This document shows positions 1 to 9,906 of a stretch of 64,000 bases of DNA, piece by piece. The DNA comes from Cherax quadricarinatus (lineage: Eukaryota; Arthropoda; Malacostraca; Decapoda; Parastacidae), in the NCBI RefSeq assembly GCF_038502225.1, contig NW_027195508.1:109501-173500 (forward strand), read 5' to 3'. The stretch's first letter is position 1, and every line of letters starts with the position of its first letter. The notes beneath the pieces were generated by a model, which saw only the letters and a list, made by a program, of their open reading frames with translations, made no database searches and was not told where the DNA came from. The translations under genes were made by a program, and so were the position numbers.

Positions 1-1208
1 GTGACAGAAGTAAGACAAGAGAGAGAGGGGTGGATCGACTGCATTTTTTGGACTGCAAGAAGGCCTTCGACACAGTTCCTGAAAAGAGGTTACTGCAAAA
101 GCTAGAGGATCAGGCACACATAATAGGAAAGGCACTGCAATGGATCAGAGAATACCTGACAAGGAGGCAACAACGAGTCATGGTACGTGACGAGGTGTCT
201 TAGTGGGCGCCTGTGACAAGCGGGGTTCCACAGGGGTCAGTCCTAGGACCTGTGCTGTTCTTGGTATATGTGAATGACATAACGGAAGGGATAGACTCAG
301 AAGTGTCCTTGTATGCGGACGATGTGAAGTTAATGAGAAGAATCAAATCGGATGAGGATCAGGCAGGACTACAAAGAGACCTGGACAGGCTACAAGCCTG
401 GTCCAGTAACTGGCTCCTTGAGTTTAACCCTGCCAAATGCAAAGTCATGAAGATTGGGGAAGGGCAAAGAAGACCGCAGAAACAATATAGTTTAGACGGC
501 CAAAGTCTGCAAACCTCACTCAAGGAAAAAGATCTGGGGGTGAGTATAACACCGAGCATATCTCCCGAGGCGCACATCAATCAGATAACTGCTGCAGCAT
601 ACGGGCGCCTGGCAAACCGACGGATAGCGTTCCGATACCTCAGTAAGGATTCGTTCAAGACTCTGTATACCATTTACGTCAGGCCCGTACTGGAGTATGC
701 AGCACCAGTTTGGAATCCACACCTAGTCAAGCACGTCAAGAAATTAGAGAAAGTGCAAAGGTTTGAAACAAGACTAGTCCCAGAGCTACGGGGATTGTCC
801 TACGAAGAAAGGTTGAGGGAAATCGGCCTGACGACAATGGAGACCAGGAGGGTCAGGGGAGACATGATAACGACATATAAAATACTGCGCGGAATAGACG
901 AGGTGGACAAAGACGGGATGTTCCAGAGATGGGACACAGACACAAGAGGTCACAATTTGAAGTTGAAGACTCAGATGAATCAAAGGGATGTTAGGAAGTA
1001 TTTCTTCAGTCATAGAGTAGTCAAGCCGTGGAATAGCCTAGAAAGTGAAGTAGTGGAGGCGGGAAACATACATAGTTTTAAGGCGAGGTATGATAAAGCT
1101 CATGGAGCAGGGAGAGAGAGGACCTAGTAGCAATCAGTGAAGAGGCGGGGCCAGGAGCTATGACTCGACCCCTGCAACCACAAATAGGTGAGTACAAATA
1201 GGTGAGTA
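1..1208 (+). mobile_element. CR1-like LINE family A, copy A1 (3' part)
   Basis: This is the 3' portion of a non-LTR retrotransposon that enters from outside the window. It is closely similar to the copy at 46978-48606. It carries the second half of the reverse transcriptase, the C-terminal region and a short 3' UTR. The 3' end is not poly(A): it is two copies of a 14-bp unit, AAATAGGTGAGTAC, running into an AC-rich tail. CR1-type elements are known to lack poly(A) and to end in short direct repeats, which supports the CR1/L2-group assignment. Clade assignment is by remembered similarity to vertebrate CR1 proteins, not by a tree. Confidence 0.85.
213..1127 (+). pseudogene. Reverse transcriptase C-terminal part, family A1
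   Basis: This open stretch of about 300 codons starts just before the VPQGSVLGP motif and contains the catalytic YADDV box. It continues through the thumb and the CR1-type C-terminal region (YEERLREIGL, RRVRGD, RKYFFSH). Upstream, positions 1-212 belong to the same protein but are broken. One T is missing from the T-run near position 48, compared with the 46978 copy, which shifts the frame before motif A. A TAG at about 200 replaces the serine-glutamate region just before the open part. The protein would act in target-primed reverse transcription of its own RNA. The copy is inactive. Confidence 0.85.
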
Positions 1209-1680
1209 CACAAACACACTCAACATGTATATAAACACAATTTCCCACGCTCACGTACAATACCTAATATCCTAAATCATGCATCACTTACATATGTGCA
1301 CACATTCTCATGCACATATCTGTGCTGTCTCACACAGCTGTTGAAATTAAATGAAGGGAATTAAAGAAAAAATAAAGAAAATCCTCACTATATGTTTTAA
1401 TATAATTCTGAACGAGCGGTTTGGAGAAAGTTGTTATATAGTATTTTGCAAATAATCTTATTGAGATATCTGAAGACATAAAAAGTAACAACTGAGAGAA
1501 TCTTGCACTAGATAATTATTAAATAATTAGTCTCTCACTTTTTAATGTTTTTCACGACTTCATCTCTGTCACTTTCACTATGTTAAGTGAAACATTCACA
1601 ATCACAAATATAACAAAACATCTAAGGAAAGAAAATAAGATCTACAAACTCTGAGACTTGATCTCTTTATGAAATGTATT
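1209..1680. other. AT-rich spacer, nothing recognised
   Basis: This is AT-rich sequence between the LINE tail and the 46-bp array. I see no coding potential, hairpin or known repeat. Confidence 0.5.
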
Positions 1681-3607
1681 TCTGTGGTGGTTGTTACAAC
1701 CTGGTCAGTATAACACTGTCTCAGCGTCTGTGGTGGGTGATACAACCTGACCAGTATAACACTGTCTCAGCGTCTGTGGTGGGTGATACAACCTGGCCAG
1801 TGTAACACTGTCTCAGCGTCTGTGGTGGGTGATACAACCTGACCAGTATAACACTGTCTCAGCGTCTGTGGTGGGTGATACAACCTGGCCAGTGTAACAC
1901 TGTCTCAGCGTCTGTGGTGGGTGATACAACCTGACCAGTATAACACTGTCTCAGCGTCTGTGGTGGGTGATACAACCTGACCAGTATAACACTGTCTCAG
2001 CGTCTGTGGTGGGTGATACAACCTGGTCAGTATAACACTGTCTCAGCGTCTGTGGTGGGTGATACAACCTGACCAGTATAACACTGTCTCAGCGTCTGTG
2101 GTGGGTGATACAACCTGACCAGTATAACACTGTCTCAGCGTCTGTGGTGGGTGATACAACCTGACCAGTATAACACTGTCTCAGCGTCTGTGGTGGGTGA
2201 TACAACCTGGCCAGTGTAACACTGTCTCAGTGTCTGTGGTGGGTGATACAACCTGGCCAGTGTAACACTGTCTCAGTGTCTGTGGTGGGTGATACAACCT
2301 GGTCAGTATAACACTGTCTCAGTGTCTGTGGTGGGTGATACAACCTGGTCAGTATAACACTGTCTCAGTGTCTGTGGTGGGTGATACAACCTGGTCAGTA
2401 TAACACTGTCTCAGTGTCTGTGGTGGGTGATACAACCTGACCAGTATAACACTGTCTCAGCGTCTGTGGTGGGTGATACAACCTGACCAGTATAACACTG
2501 TCTCAGCGTCTGTGGTGGGTGATACAACCTGGCCAGTGTAACACTGTCTCAGCGTCTGTGGTGGGTGATACAACCTGACCAGTATAACACTGTCTCAGCG
2601 TCTGTGGTGGGTGATACAACCTGGCCAGTGTAACACTGTCTCAGCGTCTGTGGTGGGTGATACAACCTGACCAGTATAACACTGTCTCAGCGTCTGTGGT
2701 GGGTGATACAACCTGACCAGTATAACACTGTCTCAGCGTCTGTGGTGGGTGATACAACCTGGCCAGTGTAACACTGTCTCAGCGTCTGTGGTGGGTGATA
2801 CAACCTGACCAGTATAACACTGTCTCAGCGTCTGTGGTGGGTGATACAACCTGGCCAGTGTAACACTGTCTCAGCGTCTGTGGTGGGTGATACAACCTGA
2901 CCAGTATAACACTGTCTCAGCGTCTGTGGTGGGTGATACAACCTGACCAGTATAACACTGTCTCAGCGTCTGTGGTGGGTGATACAACCTGACCAGTACA
3001 ACACTGTCTCAGCGTCTGTGGTGGGTGATACAACCTGACCAGTATAACACTGTCTCAGCGTCTGTGGTGGGTGATACAACCTGGCCAGTGTAACACTGTC
3101 TCAGCGTCTGTGGTTGGTGATACAACCTGACCAGTATAACACTGTCTCAGCGTCTGTGGTGGGTGATACAACCTGGCCAGTGTAACACTGTCTCAGCGTC
3201 TGTGGTGGGTGATACAACCTGACCAGTATAACACTGTCTCAGCGTCTGTGGTGGGTGATACAACCTGACCAGTGTAACACTGTCTCAGCGTCTGTGGTGG
3301 GTGATACAACCTGACCAGTATAACACTGTCTCAGCGTCTGTGGTGGGTGATACAACCTGACCAGTATAACACTGTCTCAGCGTCTGTGGTGGGTGATACA
3401 ACCTGACCAGTATAACACTGTCTCAGCGTCTGTGGTGGGTGATACAACCTGACCAGTATAACACTGTCTCAGCGTCTGTGGTGGGTGATACAACCTGACC
3501 AGTATAACACTGTCTCAGCGTCTGTGGTGGGTGATACAACCTGACCAGTATAACACTGTCTCAGCGTCTGTGGTGGGTGATACAACCTGGCCAGTGTAAC
3601 ACTGTCT
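1681..3607 (+). repeat. 46-bp minisatellite, about 42 units
   Basis: Head-to-tail units of 46 bp begin TCTGTGGTGGGTGATACAAC and end near ACACTGTCTCAGCG. Homogeneity is very high. Three main variants differ in the middle: GACCAGTATA (a), GGCCAGTGTA (b) and GGTCAGTATA (c). The variant order is not random: the five-unit string b-a-b-a-a recurs, starting at 1773, 2509, 2739 and 3061. The first unit (1681) and last unit (3567) are the most diverged at the array edges. No reading frame spans the array. Confidence 0.97.
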
Positions 3608-4081
3608 TAATATCTTTAATACTGCTGCTGTATCCGTTATTATACTTACCAACTCCTCCATTATTTTACTGTATTGTTCTTGTATGTTTTTGTACGGTAC
3701 TTGTGCACTCCTGTGTTGTTCTGTTGTATGTTATTGTACTTTCCTTGTGTGTTACTGTATTACTCTTCTGTGTTACTGTACTGTACTGTTCTTCAGTGTT
3801 GTTATTGTAAGTTAGTTTTCTTATGTAACTGTATATTTCTTCTGTTACTATACATTTTTGTGAGTTTACAGTTCTTGCATGTTACAATAATTTTATTTTT
3901 GTTACTGTACTTATTGTGCATTACTTTGTCTTTCTAGTATGTTGACTTGCTTATTGTATTGCTGACGTAAGCTAAGTATTCCACGCTGTCATTTACATCA
4001 AACACTTTAAACCTTCCCACTGTACCTTTCACAACAATGTCTCTCACATTGACATTCATGTCACCCCGAACTATTATCTTG
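3608..4081 (+). other. T-rich low-complexity flank
   Basis: This is pyrimidine-rich sequence full of scattered TGTTACTGTA-like words, most densely at 3680-3930. It resembles degenerate relatives of the 18-bp unit that forms the array from 4402. Open frames here are compositional and are not gene-like. Confidence 0.5.
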
Positions 4082-4197
4082 CATGACTCAACATTATCTT
4101 ACATGACTCAACATTATCTTACATGACTCAACATTATCTTACATGACTCAACATTATCTTACATGACTCAACATTATCTTACATGATTCAACATTAC
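4082..4197 (+). repeat. 20-bp tandem repeat, about 5.7 units
   Basis: Five to six near-identical units of CATGACTCAACATTATCTTA lie directly before the palindrome at 4202. Confidence 0.95.
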
Positions 4198-4201
4198 CAA
4201 C

Positions 4202-4241
4202 ACATTCACTTAACATCTCCGAGGAGATGTTAAGTGAATGT
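4202..4241. repeat. 40-bp fold-back palindrome
   Basis: A perfect 19-bp inverted repeat (ACATTCACTTAACATCTCC and its complement) is separated by only two bases, GA. It would extrude as a very stable hairpin. It is not part of any element recognised here. Confidence 0.95.
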
Positions 4242-4401
4242 CTGCACTTATCTCCTCTTATAAAATATTAATACAAATAATACTATTCACATTACATATT
4301 AAAAGTTAGTAACTCTTGCATAATAAAGTCGACCATTATGGTAGGTTCTGTCTATTGACAAAAACAGATTTCGGAAATCATTCCTGCAACCTGGTTAGTT
4401 C

Positions 4402-5804
4402 GTCTTACTGTTGCTGTGAGTCTTACTGTTACTGTAAGTCTTACTGTTACTGTAAGTCTTACTGTTACTGTAAGTCTTACTGTTACTGTAAGTCTTACTG
4501 TTACTGTAAGTCTTACTGTTACTGTAAGTCTTACTGTTACTGTGAGTCTTACTGTTACTGTAAGTCTTACTGTTACTGTGAGTCTTACTGTTACTGTGAG
4601 TCTTACTGTTACTGTAAGTCTTACTGTTACTGTAAGTCTTACTGTTACTGTGAGTCTTACTGTTACTGTGAGTCTTACTGTTACTGTAAGTCTTACTGTT
4701 ACTGTAAGTCTTACTGTGAGTCTTACTGTTACTGTAAGTCTTATTGTTACTGTGAATCTTACTGTTACTGTAAGTCTTACTGTTTCTGTAAGTCTTACTG
4801 TTACTGTAAGTCTTACTGTTACTGTAAGTCTTTCTGTTACTATGAGTCTTTCTGTTACTGTAAGTCTTTCTGTTACTGTAAGTCTTACTGTTACTGTAAG
4901 TCTTACTGTTTCTGTAAGTCTTACTGTTTCTGTAAGTCTTACTGTTACTGTAAGTCTTACTGTTACTGTAAGTCTTACTGTTACTGTAAGTCTTACTGTT
5001 ACTGTAAGTCTTACTGTTACTGTAAGTCTTACTGTTACTGTAAGTCTTACTGTTACTGTGAGTCTTACTGTTACTGTAAGTCTTACTGTTACTGTAAGTC
5101 TTACTGTTTCTGTGAGTCTTACTGTTACTGTAAGTCTTACTGTTACTGTAAGTCTTACTGTTACTGTAAGTCTTACTGTTTCTGTAAGTCTTACTGTTAC
5201 TGTAAGTCTTGCTGTTACTGTGAGTCTTACTGTTACTGTGAGTCTTACTGTTACTGTAAGTCTTACTGTTACTGTAAGTCTTACTGTTACTGTAAGTCTT
5301 ACTGTTACTGTAAGTCTTACTGTTTCTGTAAGTCTCACTGTTACTGTGAGTCTTACTGTTACTGTAAGTCTTACTGTTACTGTAAGTCTTACTGTTTCTG
5401 TATTACTGTTTCTGTAAGTCTTACTGTTTCTGTAAGTCTTACTGTTACTGTGAGTCTTTTTGTTACTGTAAGTCTTACTGTTACTGTAAGTCTTACTGTT
5501 ACTGTAAGTCTTACTGTTACTGTAAGTCTTACTGTTTCTGTAAGTATTACTGTTTCTGTAAGTCTTACTGTTTCTGTAAGTCTTACTGTTACTGTGAGTC
5601 TTTTTGTTACTGTAAGTCTTACTGTTACTGTAAGTCTTACTGTTACTGTAAGTCTTACTGTTACTGTAAGTCTTACTGTTACTGTAAGTCTTACTGTTTC
5701 TGTAAGTATTACTGTTTCTGTAAGTCTTACTGTTACTGTGAGTCTTTTTGTTACTGTAAGTCTTACTGTTACTGTAAGTCTTACTGTTACTGTAAGTCTT
5801 ACAG
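4402..5804 (+). repeat. 18-bp minisatellite, about 78 units
   Basis: The unit is TCTTACTGTTACTGTAAG, with variants (GAG for AAG, TTTCTG for TTACTG). CTTAC and GTAAG at the unit ends are complementary, so each unit can form a small stem. Because 18 is a multiple of three, all frames stay open for hundreds of codons on both strands. These give Cys/Tyr/Ser/Lys-rich or Thr/Val/Leu-rich repeat peptides, which should not be read as genes. A shortened unit occurs near 4703 and a phase break near 5400. Confidence 0.97.
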
Positions 5805-6328
5805 TCTTTTAGGTATGGTACTTATGTAGAGTGATTTTTTAAGCAGTGGGTAACCTGTCTATCTTTCCAGCTTGGATGACAGAGAGGGTCACCTGTCAAT
5901 CAACGAGTAGAATTGATGGAGATGGACTAACGTCCTGAGACTTCCCCTTTTTGGATTTAATTACCTCTGCACCTGTATGAAATTGCAGGACGTAACCCCT
6001 CATCATTGCAGCGGTAAAGAACCTGCTTTCCTTTCATCGGGATAGAATACTCAAGGCTATACTATGAAGAACTAGCCAGTGGGTTGTAACCAACATCTGC
6101 GACCCTCCCCCCCCCCCCCCATCATCAGCAACTGCTACGATTTCAACAACACTCAGTGTCACCAACACCAGACACCCCTATATATATTAGCGTTGAGTTC
6201 AAATGTTATTTTATTCATTTCATTTTTCATTTTTCTTTCAAATAGGATATACCTTTCGTGTTTTATTGTTTTATGTTTGCTTTAATAAATAATAAAGTGT
6301 TTATCTTTGTGAATTATTATTTCTTTTT
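5805..6328. other. Unique-looking spacer with a poly(C) run
   Basis: This holds a mixed sequence with a poly(C) tract at about 6106-6120 and AT-rich DNA after 6200. I see no coding or structural signal. Confidence 0.45.
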
Positions 6329-7463
6329 AACATAAGAACATAAGAAAAGAGGAACACTGCAGCAAGCCTGTTGGCCCATACTAGGCAGGTCCTTTACAAT
6401 TCATCCCACTAACAAACATTTGCCCAACCCAATTTTCAATGCCACCCAAGAAACAAGCTCCGATGTGCAAGTCCCTCTCAAATCCAACCCCTCCCACTCA
6501 TGTACTTATCCAACCTAAATTTGAAACTACCCAAAGTCCTAGCCTCAATAACCCAACTAGGTAGACTGTTCCACTCATCAACTACCCTATTTCCAAACCA
6601 ATACTTTCCTATGTCCTTTCTAAATCTAAACTTATCTAATTTAAATCCATTACTGCGGGTTCTCTCTTGGAGAGATATCCTCAAGACCTTGTTAATATCC
6701 CCTTTATTAATACCTATCTTCCACTTATACACTTCGATCAGGTCTCCCCTCATTCTTCGTCTAACAAGTGAATGTAACTTAAGAGTCTTCAATCTTTCTT
6801 CATAAGGAAGATTTCTAATGCTATGTATTAATTTAGTCATCCTACGCTGAATGTTTTCTAACGAATTTATGTCCATTCTGTAATATGGAGACCAAAATTG
6901 AGCTGCATAATCTAGGTGAGGCCTTACTAATGATGTATAAAGCTGCAGTATGACCTCTGGACTTCTGTTGCTTACACTTCTTGATATAAATCCCAGTAAT
7001 CTATTTGCCTTATTACGTACGCTTAGGAATTGCTGTCTTGGTTTAAGGTTGCTGCTTACCATAACCCCCAAGTCCTTTTTGCAATCTGTATGGCTAAGTT
7101 CTACATTATTTAACTTATAAGTGCTAGGGTTATGGACACTCCCGAGCTTCAGAACCTTGCATTTATCTACACTGAACTGCATCTGCCACTTTTCTGACCA
7201 AGAGTAAAGTTTGTCTAAATCCTCCTGAAGTTCCCTAACATCTACATTTGAATCAATTATCCTACCTATCTTCGTGTCATCGGCGAATTTGCTCATATCA
7301 CTAGTAATTCCTTCATCAAGATCATTGATATATATTATAAACAACAACGGGCCCAAGACTGATCCCTGTGGAACGCCACTTGTTACTGATCCCCACTCGG
7401 ATTTAACCCCATTTATGGACACTCTCTGCTTCCTGTCTGTGAGCCATGACTCGATCCACATTA
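6329..7463 (-). mobile_element. CR1-like LINE family B, copy B1
   Basis: This is a minus-strand non-LTR element, 5'-truncated inside the reverse transcriptase. Its 3' end, at the left edge, is a tandem octamer (AACATAAG repeated on the plus strand), the type of tail known for CR1 elements. A conserved 3' UTR of about 150 bp follows. At 7463 the LINE similarity stops abruptly, and a plus-strand copy of the same family begins about 70 bp further on. Confidence 0.88.
6478..7461 (-). CDS. Reverse transcriptase, 5'-truncated (family B1)
   Basis: An uninterrupted frame of 327 codons starts inside the fingers/palm (WIESWLTDRKQ), so the motif A aspartate lies outside. It contains [12 protein letters not shown], the catalytic FADDTK box and the CR1-type C-terminal region (YEERLKTLKLHSL, RRRMRGDLIEVYKW, KYWFGNRVVDEWNSLP), and stops at 6478. 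Being open over its whole surviving length suggests a young insertion. It has no proper start, so it is not a functional gene. Its first ~150 bp are repeated in inverted orientation at 7640-7796. Confidence 0.85.
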   Translation of the reverse strand: MWIESWLTDRKQRVSINGVKSEWGSVTSGVPQGSVLGPLLFIIYINDLDEGITSDMSKFADDTKIGRIIDSNVDVRELQEDLDKLYSWSEKWQMQFSVDKCKVLKLGSVHNPSTYKLNNVELSHTDCKKDLGVMVSSNLKPRQQFLSVRNKANRLLGFISRSVSNRSPEVILQLYTSLVRPHLDYAAQFWSPYYRMDINSLENIQRRMTKLIHSIRNLPYEERLKTLKLHSLVRRRMRGDLIEVYKWKIGINKGDINKVLRISLQERTRSNGFKLDKFRFRKDIGKYWFGNRVVDEWNSLPSWVIEARTLGSFKFRLDKYMSGRGWI

Positions 7464-7534
7464 ATTTTCCTGAGGAGGAGCCAGCCTTGGTAATACTGTC
7501 TGAAGTTGTTACAGGGCTGAGTAAGCCTTCACAG
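7464..7534. other. Junction between head-to-head B copies
   Basis: About 70 bp matching neither B1 nor B2 as far as I can see, lying at the centre of the head-to-head pair. Confidence 0.5.
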
Positions 7535-7803
7535 GTCTGATATTATTTACTTAGATTTTAGTAAGGCTTTTGATAGAGTTCCGCACCATAGACTGTTAAA
7601 GAAAGTGGCAGCTCATGGCATTGGGGGAAAAGTGCTCTCGTGGATCGAGTCATTTCTCACAGACAGGAAGCAGAGAGTGTCCATAAATGGGGTTAAATCC
7701 GAGTGGGGATCTGTAACAAGTGGCGTTCCACAGGGATCAGTCTTGGGCCCGTTGTTGTTTATAATATATATCAATGATCTTGATGAGGGAATTACTGAAC
7801 ATT
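7535..7803 (+). pseudogene. RT palm segment of B2 (motif A to FADD)
   Basis: This segment encodes [10 protein letters not shown] (catalytic motif A), the same [11 protein letters not shown] region as B1 and [12 protein letters not shown]. It then reads out of frame just before the FADD box, which is split by the 7829-7944 insertion. A short RT continuation lies at 7945-8006 (from the box towards the LQEDL helix). The rest of the protein lies at 8821-9510. Confidence 0.8.
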
Positions 7804-7828
7804 AAAATGGTGAAATGAGCAAATTCGC

Positions 7829-7944
7829 TTGGGTAGCATTGAAAATTGGGTTGGTCAAATGTTTGTTAGTGGGATGAATTGTAAAGGACCTGCCTAGTAT
7901 GGGCCAACAGGCCTGCTGCAGTGTTACTCCTTTATGTTCTTATG
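7829..7944 (+). mobile_element. Family B 3'-UTR fragment inside B2
   Basis: About 115 bp matching the B 3' UTR (TTGGGTAGCATTGAAAATTG onwards) and ending in TGTTCTTATG. It is inserted between the FA and DD codons of B2. It is an extremely 5'-truncated LINE insertion in the same orientation as its host copy. Confidence 0.8.
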
Positions 7945-8006
7945 ACACAAAGATAGGTAGGATAATTGATTCAAACGTAGATATCTGGGAACTTCAGGAG
8001 GATTTA

Positions 8007-8814
8007 AGAACATAAGAACATTAGAAAGGAACACTGCAGCAGGCCTGTTGGCCCATACTAGGCAGGTCCATTACAATTCCTCCCACTAACAAAACATTTG
8101 CCCAACCTAATTTTCAATGCTACCCAAGAAATAAGTTCTGATTTGCATGTCCCGCTCAAATCTAACCCTTCTCACTCATGTATTTATCCAACCTAAATTT
8201 GAAGCTACCCAAAGTCCCAGCCTCAGTAATCAAACTAGGGAGACTGTTCCACTCATCAACTAATCCATTTTCCAAACCAATACTTTTCTACATCCTTTCT
8301 AAATCTAAAACATCCTTTCTAAATCTTGATCACTTGTAATATATTATGTTCTTATAAGAACACATGAATGGAGGAACATTGCAGCAGCCCAGCCCTCTCA
8401 TACTAGGCATGTCCTGCTAAAGACAGTTATGCAACATATGTGAGTCTTTGAAGAAACGTTTCGCCACACAGTGGCTTCATCATTCCAATACTCTCATATA
8501 TTTTCAATGTTTGCCAAGCAAGAAACATAACATAAATCCTCTGTCAGTTCCAATTAAATCCAACCATTCTCAATCATGTATTTATCTAATAAAATAAGTT
8601 CAGTGTCTTCCTCAACTTTTAAGAAATTTACTTGATTTACTTAATATGAAAGGTTCGATTTGAGAAAGACAAATAGCATGTGCTGGTAGGCGTAATGCAG
8701 TGCTTCTTCCTTCTCGAGAAGAATCACTCCACCGCGTGACCTGACATACAAGAACACCTCACCACGTGATCATATGCTTTACTCACCTTATATAACTGCT
8801 AATTCTTGCACTTA
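8007..8814 (-). mobile_element. Composite family B fragment (B3/B4) inside B2
   Basis: This block is flanked by GATTTA at 8001-8006 and 8815-8820, a plausible 6-bp target duplication. Its left edge is a minus-strand B 3' tail (8007-8325, ending in a duplicated CATCCTTTCTAAATCT). A second diverged B tail follows (about 8350-8580), itself broken by unrelated sequence (about 8415-8490, with the phrase AAACGTTTCGCCACACAGTG). The last 230 bp are unassigned. The tail lying next to one target repeat fits target-primed insertion. Confidence 0.65.
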
Positions 8815-8853
8815 GATTTAGACAAACTCAATACCTGGTCAGCAAAGTAGCAG

Positions 8854-9510
8854 ATGCAGTTCAATGTAGATAAATGCAAGGTTCTGAAGCTCGGGAGTGT
8901 CCATAACCCTAGCACTTATAAGTTAAATAATGTAGAACTTAGCCATACAGATTACGTATGCCTAAGCATACGTAATAAGGCAAACAGATTACTGGAATTT
9001 ATATCAAGAAGTGTAAGCAATAGACGTTCAGAGGTTATATTACAGCTTTATACATCATTAGTAAGGCCTCACCTAGATTATGCAGCTCAGTTCTGGTCAC
9101 CATTTTACAGAATAGAGATAGATTCGTTAGAAAACATTCAACGTAGAATGACTAAATTAATACACAGCATTAGAAACCTTCCTTATGAAGAAAGATTGAA
9201 GACCCTTAAATTACATTCACTTGTTAGACGAAGAATGAGGGGAGACATGATCGAAGTGTATAAGTGGAAGATGGGTATTAATAAAGGTGATATAGATAAG
9301 GTCTTGAGGATCTCTCTCCAAGAGAGAACCCGCAGTAATGGATTCAAATTAGACAAGTTTAGATTTAGAAAGGATATAGGAAAGTATTGGTTTGGAAATA
9401 GGGTAGTTGATGAGTGGAACAGTCTACCTAGTTGGGTTATTGAGGCTAAAACCTTGGGTAGTTTCAAATTTAAGTTGGATAAATGCATGAGTGAGAGGGG
9501 TTGGATTTGA
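8854..9510 (+). pseudogene. RT thumb and C-terminal region of B2
   Basis: An open frame of 218 codons begins at QFNVDKCKVLKLG and ends with SFKFKLDKCMSERGWI, giving the same C-terminus as B1. Compared with B1, about 20 codons covering the KDLGV region are missing after SHTD. A stop lies just upstream (before 8854). It ends at 9510 and is followed by about 85 bp of the B 3' UTR before family A sequence takes over. Confidence 0.8.
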
Positions 9511-9596
9511 GTGGGACTTGCATATGATTGGATAGGGTTAACGGAGCTTATTTCTTGGGTGGCATTCAAAAATTGGCTGGGCAAATATTTTTGTCA

Positions 9597-9906
9597 TGTA
9601 TCGTCATCAAGCTATGTATGGTTCCAGCCTCCACTACATCACTTGCTTGGCTATTCCACTTCCTGGCGACTCTATGACTGATGAAATACTTCCTAACATC
9701 CCTGTGACTCGTCTGAGTCTTCAGCTTCCAATTGTGACCCCTTGTTTCTGTGTCCCCTCTTTGGAACATTCTGTCTCTGTCTACCTTATCTATTCCACGC
9801 GGTATTTTGTATGTCGTTATCATGTCTCCCCTGACCCTCCTGTCCTCCAGTATTGTCAGACCGATTTCCCTTAACCTTTCTTCGTAGGACATTTCCCATA
9901 GCTCTG
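9597..9906 (-). mobile_element. Family A copy A2, 3' segment
   Basis: This is the 3' portion of an antisense family A LINE whose remainder lies at 14583-16527. It encodes the C-terminal region (YEERLREIGLTILEDRRVRGD to about HSLMTIHDKN) on the minus strand, and lacks the last codons and 3' UTR at the junction with B2. The right edge CTCTG (9902-9906) is the left half of the LTR element's target duplication. Confidence 0.85.

Larger units (their letters stand above)
7535..9596 (+). mobile_element. CR1-like LINE family B, copy B2 with nested insertions
   Basis: This plus-strand copy runs from RT motif A ([13 protein letters not shown] at about 7540-7580) to the 3' UTR, where it is cut by the family A element at 9597. 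It is interrupted twice. At 7829-7944 a 3'-end fragment of its own family sits inside the FADD region. At 8007-8814 a larger block is flanked by GATTTA on both sides. RT sequence resumes exactly after each interruption, which proves the nesting order. Confidence 0.85.

Noticed and set aside
1681..3607. CRISPR array
   Set aside because: Units are directly adjacent with no unique spacers, and the context is an animal genome with no cas genes. It is a minisatellite. The same applies to the arrays at 29303, 58690 and 59996.
4316..5812. 498-codon Cys/Tyr-rich frame and long frames on the other strand
   Set aside because: They arise from an 18-bp tandem repeat, whose period keeps all frames open. 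There is no non-repeat coding sequence.
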